Of a stretch of 9,871 nt of DNA, positions 5,877-9,871 are shown one piece after another. The notes beneath the pieces are model-generated. The model made no database searches, was not told the DNA's origin, and saw only the letters and a program-made list of their open reading frames with translations. Made by a program: the position numbers and the translations under genes. The DNA is from Christensenella sp. UBA1782 (lineage in GTDB: Bacteria; Bacillota; Clostridia; Christensenellales; DTU072): assembly GCA_002315475.1 (NCBI GenBank), contig DCGI01000106.1:15311-25181 (forward strand), in the 5' to 3' direction. Positions within the stretch are counted from its first letter, which is position 1, and every line of letters begins with the position of its first letter.

Positions 5877-6863
5877 TTATCGGCGAACCAGTTTACACTC
5901 AAAATTTCCCGCTTTATCCAGTAGGAACACCTCGACGATGTTGTTGCTGTCACGCACGACGGAAGATTTATCCACCGTACAACCGCGCAAATACAAATAA
6001 TATAACGCTCTTTCTATATCGGGCGTACTGTACACGATGCATCCCGAACCTTGCCGTTTGCCTTTGGTGTCCACCTCTACGCCCACCCCCGAAGAAGTGC
6101 CTTCGGCATAGGGTTTACCGCTGATTTGGAACACCGTTTTCATAATGGAAGGCGCCGTCTTTTCGTCGGTATACAACACGATACCCTCCATTTTTAATCC
6201 CATGACGATATTGACGACTTGATGGGCTTTTCTCGTGATATTGTCGAAAGAATCCGCCTTCAAATCCTCCGGCGTCGCCACGAACGAACCGGCACAACAA
6301 AGAACCTTATTGCACGACAAATAGTCTGCAAGATTGGTCAAATTGACGCCGCCCGTCGGTATAAACCGCAAAAAGGGATAGGGTGCCGACAGTGCCTGTA
6401 TCATCCGTAAACCGCCGATTTGCTCACAAGGAAAGAAATTCGCCACACGCAAGCCCCTGCTGTATAGTCTGTCTATATCGCTTGCCGAGCTGCAACCGGG
6501 AAAAACGGGAATACCCGTTTCGATACAGCGATCCACGACTTTATCGTTAAAACCGGGAGTCACTACGAATTTAGCACCCGCCGATAAAACTTCGGCGACT
6601 TGATTGGGCATCAACACCGTACCCGCACCCACCGTCACGTTGGGACACTTGTTGGCAATCAACTGAATGACGTCTTTGGTAATGGCACTTCGATAAGCAA
6701 TTTCAATAACGTCGATATTCGAAGCGTTCAACGCACCGACCAGCGGCAAAACGTCGGAAAGAGCGTTGACCGTAACGATCGGAATAAATCCGCATTGTTC
6801 AAATTTCCGAATAATTCCTTCATAACGACTGTTAAAAGTGGGATTGTACGTATTGAATACCAT
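5877..6863 (-). CDS. KDPG/KHG aldolase-like protein with C-terminal glyoxalase/VOC-like domain; Schiff-base lysine replaced
   Basis: This gene encodes 328 residues. Residues about 14-215 follow the class I 2-keto-3-deoxy-6-phosphogluconate (KDPG) aldolase fold: VIEIAYRSA (52-60) with Glu54 and Arg58, VGAGTVL (78-84), VVTPGF (100-105), and the phosphate-binding IPTGGVNLTN (168-177). The Schiff-base motif, normally K-FFP or K-LFP, reads NFFPCE here (142-147), so the catalytic lysine is Asn142 (codon at 6440-6438). Residues about 222-328 resemble the glyoxalase/VOC-like extension found on some clostridial KDPG aldolases, with TPDIERALYYLYLRG at 280-294. The ATG at 6863 has GGGAG 8 nt upstream. 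An in-frame TTG at 6932 is rejected because it is the promoter -35 box. The gene stands alone between its own promoter and terminator. It may be a non-aldolase relative, so I give no symbol. Confidence 0.8.
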   Translation of the reverse strand: MVFNTYNPTFNSRYEGIIRKFEQCGFIPIVTVNALSDVLPLVGALNASNIDVIEIAYRSAITKDVIQLIANKCPNVTVGAGTVLMPNQVAEVLSAGAKFVVTPGFNDKVVDRCIETGIPVFPGCSSASDIDRLYSRGLRVANFFPCEQIGGLRMIQALSAPYPFLRFIPTGGVNLTNLADYLSCNKVLCCAGSFVATPEDLKADSFDNITRKAHQVVNIVMGLKMEGIVLYTDEKTAPSIMKTVFQISGKPYAEGTSSGVGVEVDTKGKRQGSGCIVYSTPDIERALYYLYLRGCTVDKSSVVRDSNNIVEVFLLDKAGNFECKLVRR

Positions 6864-6903
6864 AAATGATTCTCCCGCTCGGGTTCTGCCCGATTCCGTT
6901 CTT

Positions 6904-6932
6904 ATTTTAGCATATTTCCCGTTTTTTTTCAA
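6904..6932 (-). promoter_or_regulatory. Extended -10 sigma-A promoter of the KDPG-aldolase-like gene
   Basis: On the minus strand TTGAAA (6932-6927) and TAAAAT (6909-6904) are 17 bp apart, and TGC directly precedes the -10 box, forming an extended -10. An A8 tract overlaps the -35. The predicted start is near 6897, leaving a 34-nt leader with GGGAG. A weaker second candidate further upstream is TTGAAA (6969-6964) with TATTAT (6945-6940) at 18 bp. Confidence 0.8.
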
Positions 6933-7011
6933 GAGCAGAATAATATTTTAAGCTGTTCAAATGTTTCAAACGGTCTATTCCCGTTCCTGCTTTTGATAAA
7001 AAATCCGCATG

Positions 7012-7043
7012 AAAAAGGGGCGTACGGCTCTGCCGTACGCCCC
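7012..7043 (-). terminator. Strong Rho-independent terminator after the hydrogenase-like gene
   Basis: A perfect 12-bp GC-rich stem (7043-7032 with 7028-7017, GGGGCGTACGGC) with a 3-nt loop is followed on the minus strand by TTTTT (7016-7012). It lies about 17 bp past the stop at 7061 and closes the leftward redox operon. On the plus strand a pyrimidine/T-rich stretch follows too, but no plus-strand gene needs it. Confidence 0.9.
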
Positions 7044-7060
7044 CCTTCTTTTTTTCTTCT

Positions 7061-8359
7061 TTACCCGACGATGTCGGCGGATATTTTTACGTATTCGTAA
7101 AAAACTTTGCCGTTCTTCATGTCATCCAACACTTTGCGAGCGTTTTCCAACCCTCTGACCGCCACGCAAGCATAGCTCTCGCCGTCTTTTTCTATAGTAA
7201 ACTCTTCAATGGGTTTCGAACCCTTACAACAAGGTTCTCCCTCTTGATACGGAGCATCGAATTCCTTTTCGGCGACCTTATCCATAAAGACGTCGCTTTT
7301 CAGCATTTTGGCAAACTCTTCGACGCCGAGTACGGCATCTACGTCTCCGTATTCGTCTTTTTCTCCTTTCTTCGACAGGCAAGGCAAAACCGCCACCGCA
7401 TAAACGTCGCCTTGTTCCTTCCGAACGGCATCGACAAGCTGACGGAGAGGCGACTTGGTCGGAGCAATACTACCCGAAAAGACGGGGAAGAAATTTCTCA
7501 CAAACCGAATAGCCGCATAACAACCCGAGCTAATCAAGAGTTTATTCTTTTGCAAAAGGTCGGTTTCCGTCTTGCCGAAAACTTTGTTCGCGGCAGCCGC
7601 GTTATACACGAAGGAGAACCCGAGCATTTTGGCTGCCGCCACCAGTTTCCCTATCGGGTATCCCGTCTTTTCCGCCACCGCAGGCGACAAAAACAATACT
7701 TTTTTTCCGACTTCGGAAAGCATTTTTCGGACCGAAGGGGTGTCGTCACGCGCCTTTAAGGCACCGACGGGACAGTTTTTCAAACATTGTCCGCAAAGGG
7801 TACATCCGCTTTGTTCGGGTGCCAAACCGGTCTTTGTGTCGATTCTCGCTCTATGTCCCGTTCCTATCAAATCCCATACGCCGACGGTCTGTTTTTCACA
7901 AACCGATACGCAACGCAAGCATCCTATACACTTGGACGCAATCCTTACCAACGGCGCCGAGCTTTCTTTTTCCGTCTTCACGTCGTTGATATAGGCGTTT
8001 TGGTCGATTCCGTAATCTCGGCACAGCGTTTGCAAAGTACAGTTTCCGTTCTTCGAGCAACTCAAACAGCGGTTATCGTGTTTGGAAACGATGAGTTCCA
8101 AATTGACTTTTCTCGCTTCGTTGACTCGATAAGAAGACGTAAAGATTTCCATTCCTTCCCGCACCGTCGTCTTGCATGCCGCGACTAATTTCTTTTCGCC
8201 GACCACCTCGATAAGACACATACGGCACGCCCCTACTTCGTTTATTTCCTTCAAATAGCATAGTGTCGGTATAAATACGCCGTTTTTGACGGCGGCATCG
8301 AGAACGGTACTGTTCTCTTCGGCGAAATACTCTATCCCGTTAATCGTGATGTTTACCAT
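7061..8359 (-). CDS. [FeFe]-hydrogenase-like iron-sulfur protein lacking a complete H-cluster site
   Basis: This gene encodes 432 residues, against about 570-600 for M3-type [FeFe]-hydrogenases. It has an N-terminal [2Fe-2S] domain with Cys34, Cys45, Cys48 and Cys62. Next is a His-Cys3 [4Fe-4S] site (His94, Cys98, Cys101, Cys107), and then two [4Fe-4S] ferredoxin motifs (Cys144/147/150/154 and Cys186/189/192/196). The remainder follows the hydrogenase catalytic domain but is degenerate. TSCCPGW is reduced to SSGCYAA (Cys280), and VMPCTSKK is VLPCLSKK (Cys327). The loop with FGATGG is deleted, and the chain ends after YEYVKI just where the CxxxC H-cluster motif should be. Hydrogen chemistry is therefore unlikely, and an electron-relay role is inferred. 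The start ATG follows GGGGGGAG at 9 nt and overlaps the upstream flavoprotein gene by 7 bp, so the two are translationally coupled. The frame is intact, arguing against a decaying pseudogene. Confidence 0.88.
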   Translation of the reverse strand: MVNITINGIEYFAEENSTVLDAAVKNGVFIPTLCYLKEINEVGACRMCLIEVVGEKKLVAACKTTVREGMEIFTSSYRVNEARKVNLELIVSKHDNRCLSCSKNGNCTLQTLCRDYGIDQNAYINDVKTEKESSAPLVRIASKCIGCLRCVSVCEKQTVGVWDLIGTGHRARIDTKTGLAPEQSGCTLCGQCLKNCPVGALKARDDTPSVRKMLSEVGKKVLFLSPAVAEKTGYPIGKLVAAAKMLGFSFVYNAAAANKVFGKTETDLLQKNKLLISSGCYAAIRFVRNFFPVFSGSIAPTKSPLRQLVDAVRKEQGDVYAVAVLPCLSKKGEKDEYGDVDAVLGVEEFAKMLKSDVFMDKVAEKEFDAPYQEGEPCCKGSKPIEEFTIEKDGESYACVAVRGLENARKVLDDMKNGKVFYEYVKISADIVG

Positions 8360-9871
8360 GATTCTTTTCTCCCCCCGCGAAACGATCCGAATCCGTAACA
8401 GTCACATCGCAAGCATCTTGCACATTCCTGTTTGGCTTCTTCGTCGCTCATCGGCACTTCGATCCAGTCGAAATCATTTTTCCGTTGTTGCGATTCTCTT
8501 TCCGACACGTTGACTCTTCCGCAAGGCGGCATATACGAGGCTTGCGCCGCAGGAATATCTATATCGACGTGTAATTCGGTATCGAACCCTAAATAGGTAT
8601 TGATATTCTTTGCCGCCACTTTTCCCGCTTCGATAACCTTAATGACGGTAGCCGGCCCCGACGCACAGTCACCACCCGCAAAAACCTTTTTGTCGATATA
8701 AGTATCGGGCGTGGTTAAAAACACGCCTCTCTTGACGGCGTATCCGTCACTCACAAAGACTTTACTGTCCACCGCCTGACCGATTGCCACAATAATGTAG
8801 TCGGCGGGAATGATTTCCTGCACGCGGTTGGCTTTGTTCGGCTTCGGTCTGCCTCTGTCGTACGCACCGACGATTTGCGGTTGTACGGTTAAACCCGTTG
8901 CTTTGCCGTCTTTGTCTACGTTAATGGCTACGGGGGCAAGCAAGGGGCGTACGAAAGCACCTTCCGCAACGGCACCTTCCACTTCTTCGGCTCTCGCCGT
9001 CATATCTTCGATTCTTCTGCGGTACACACAGGTAACCGATTGCGCACCTAAACGAATGGCGGTACGCGTTACGTCCATTGCTACGTTTCCGCCGCCGACG
9101 ATGACGATTCTCTTACCCGTAAAGTCGGGGTTCTTGTATTCGCCCATGTCCCGTAACAGTTCCACCGCACTGATGACGTTGGGAGCATCCTCTCCGGGTA
9201 TTCCCAGTTTGTTATCGGAATGGGCACCGATGGAAAGATACACCGCATCGTACTCCCGTTCCAAATCTCCGATACGGATACTTTGTCCGATATCGGCGGA
9301 ACACTTCACTTCGATACCGAGTGACAAAATGGCTTCGATATCGTAATCCAACATTTCTGCGGGCAAACGATAATACGGAATACCGTATCGCAACATCCCG
9401 CCCAACTTCTCTCTTTTTTCAAAAACGGTTACTTTATGCCCGAACAAACTCAAATAGTAGGCGGCTGTCAAACCCGAAGGACCTCCCCCGATAATCGCCA
9501 CCGTCTTACCCGTAGCGGGTAGTTTTTCGGGTACGGGAACCTTCCCCGCCTTGGTGACGACGTATTCTTTAACGCCCCGAATATTGATGGGGGCGTCTAC
9601 AAAAGCTCTGCGGCAATTCTTTTCGCAAGGGTGTTCACACACCAACGCACAGACCGACGGGAAAGGATTATCTTTCCGAATCAACCGTACGGCATCGGCG
9701 TATCTTCCTGCCCCGCAGAGAGAAACGTATCCGGGTATATCCACGTCGGCGGGACAAGCTTGTCGGCAAGGTACGGGAATAAAAGACGCCGAACAACGAT
9801 TCTTTTCGATATGAGATAAAAAGTCCTCCTTAAAACCGTTCAAGGCGGTCAAAAGGGAACCGGCGGCTTCG
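8353..9871 (-). CDS. GltD-like FAD/NAD(P)-binding oxidoreductase, probably the C-terminal part of a NuoF-GltD fusion (5' end outside window)
   Basis: The frame is open to the right edge (505 complete codons), so no start is visible. Numbering from the TTG at 9852, the GltD-type iron-sulfur region has CRQACP (29-34) and Cys46, Cys68, Cys72, Cys76 and Cys80. The FAD site is AIIGGGPSGLTAA (119-131), the NAD(P) site is VIVGGGNVAMD (250-260) followed by YRRR, and the FAD-closing motif is FAGGDC (391-396). A C-terminal CARCLRCDC segment (477-485) adds another cysteine cluster. These match the small subunit of glutamate synthase and NfnB/NfnL-type NADPH flavoproteins. The first visible residues, EAAGSL-LTALNGFKEDFLSHI, resemble the end of a NuoF/HydB-type domain rather than a GltD start. 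No glutamate synthase large subunit is present; the partner is the hydrogenase-like gene downstream, whose start overlaps the end of this gene. Confidence 0.85.
   Translation of the reverse strand, partial: EAAGSLLTALNGFKEDFLSHIEKNRCSASFIPVPCRQACPADVDIPGYVSLCGAGRYADAVRLIRKDNPFPSVCALVCEHPCEKNCRRAFVDAPINIRGVKEYVVTKAGKVPVPEKLPATGKTVAIIGGGPSGLTAAYYLSLFGHKVTVFEKREKLGGMLRYGIPYYRLPAEMLDYDIEAILSLGIEVKCSADIGQSIRIGDLEREYDAVYLSIGAHSDNKLGIPGEDAPNVISAVELLRDMGEYKNPDFTGKRIVIVGGGNVAMDVTRTAIRLGAQSVTCVYRRRIEDMTARAEEVEGAVAEGAFVRPLLAPVAINVDKDGKATGLTVQPQIVGAYDRGRPKPNKANRVQEIIPADYIIVAIGQAVDSKVFVSDGYAVKRGVFLTTPDTYIDKKVFAGGDCASGPATVIKVIEAGKVAAKNINTYLGFDTELHVDIDIPAAQASYMPPCGRVNVSERESQQRKNDFDWIEVPMSDEEAKQECARCLRCDCYGFGSFRGGRKESW

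Noticed and set aside
6864..6932. TTG start 23 codons upstream of the aldolase-like protein
   Set aside because: The TTG is the first half of the -35 hexamer, and the extra residues are unlike the family; GGGAG precedes the ATG at 6863.
7017..7043. Perfect inverted repeat considered as a mobile-element end or operator
   Set aside because: Its position just after a stop codon and the following T run make a terminator the simple explanation; there is no partner repeat or transposase.
1..9871. CRISPR array, tRNA/rRNA genes, insertion sequences or prophage genes
   Set aside because: No regularly spaced repeats, tRNA-like folds, transposase or phage proteins were seen; nearly all of the DNA is explained by housekeeping and metabolic genes.

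Overview
The window (about 46% GC by eye) looks like chromosome from an anaerobic, low-to-moderate-GC Firmicute of the Clostridia type. The grounds are the spore-maturation pair spmA-spmB, a clostridial-type class II fructose-bisphosphate aldolase, Shine-Dalgarno sites of the AGGAG type, consensus sigma-A promoters, and a hydrogenase-like / NuoF-GltD-like redox pair. Species cannot be assigned from the sequence alone. I see no RNA genes, CRISPR arrays, insertion sequences or phage genes.

Left part (1-2380). The end of spmA and all of spmB run rightward, coupled by an ATGA overlap. They converge with a leftward trmN6-rsmI pair of translation-modification methyltransferases. The palindrome TTATAA supplies the stop codon of both spmB and rsmI, so no terminator fits between them. 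trmN6 is driven by a perfect TTGACA-N17-TATAAT promoter that predicts a leaderless mRNA. Divergently, fba (class II aldolase, glycolysis) has its own sigma-A promoter and ends in two hairpin terminators.

Middle part (3403-6932), all leftward. A PutP-type sodium/solute symporter is followed 9 nt later by a TIM-barrel sugar-phosphate isomerase/epimerase-like gene. Upstream is a separate gene for a KDPG-aldolase-like protein with a C-terminal glyoxalase/VOC-like domain. It lacks the Schiff-base lysine, which is Asn142 here. Its terminator hairpin overlaps the putP promoter.

Right part (7061-9871), also leftward. A GltD-like FAD/NAD(P) flavoprotein runs off the right edge, and its first visible residues look like the end of a NuoF-like domain. 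It overlaps by 7 bp a gene for an [FeFe]-hydrogenase-like protein. That protein keeps every accessory iron-sulfur ligand but has lost the H-cluster loop and the two C-terminal H-cluster cysteines. Together they look like a soluble NAD(P)H/ferredoxin electron-transfer complex built on a hydrogenase scaffold that can no longer make hydrogen. This is the most interesting part of the window, followed by the lysine-less aldolase.
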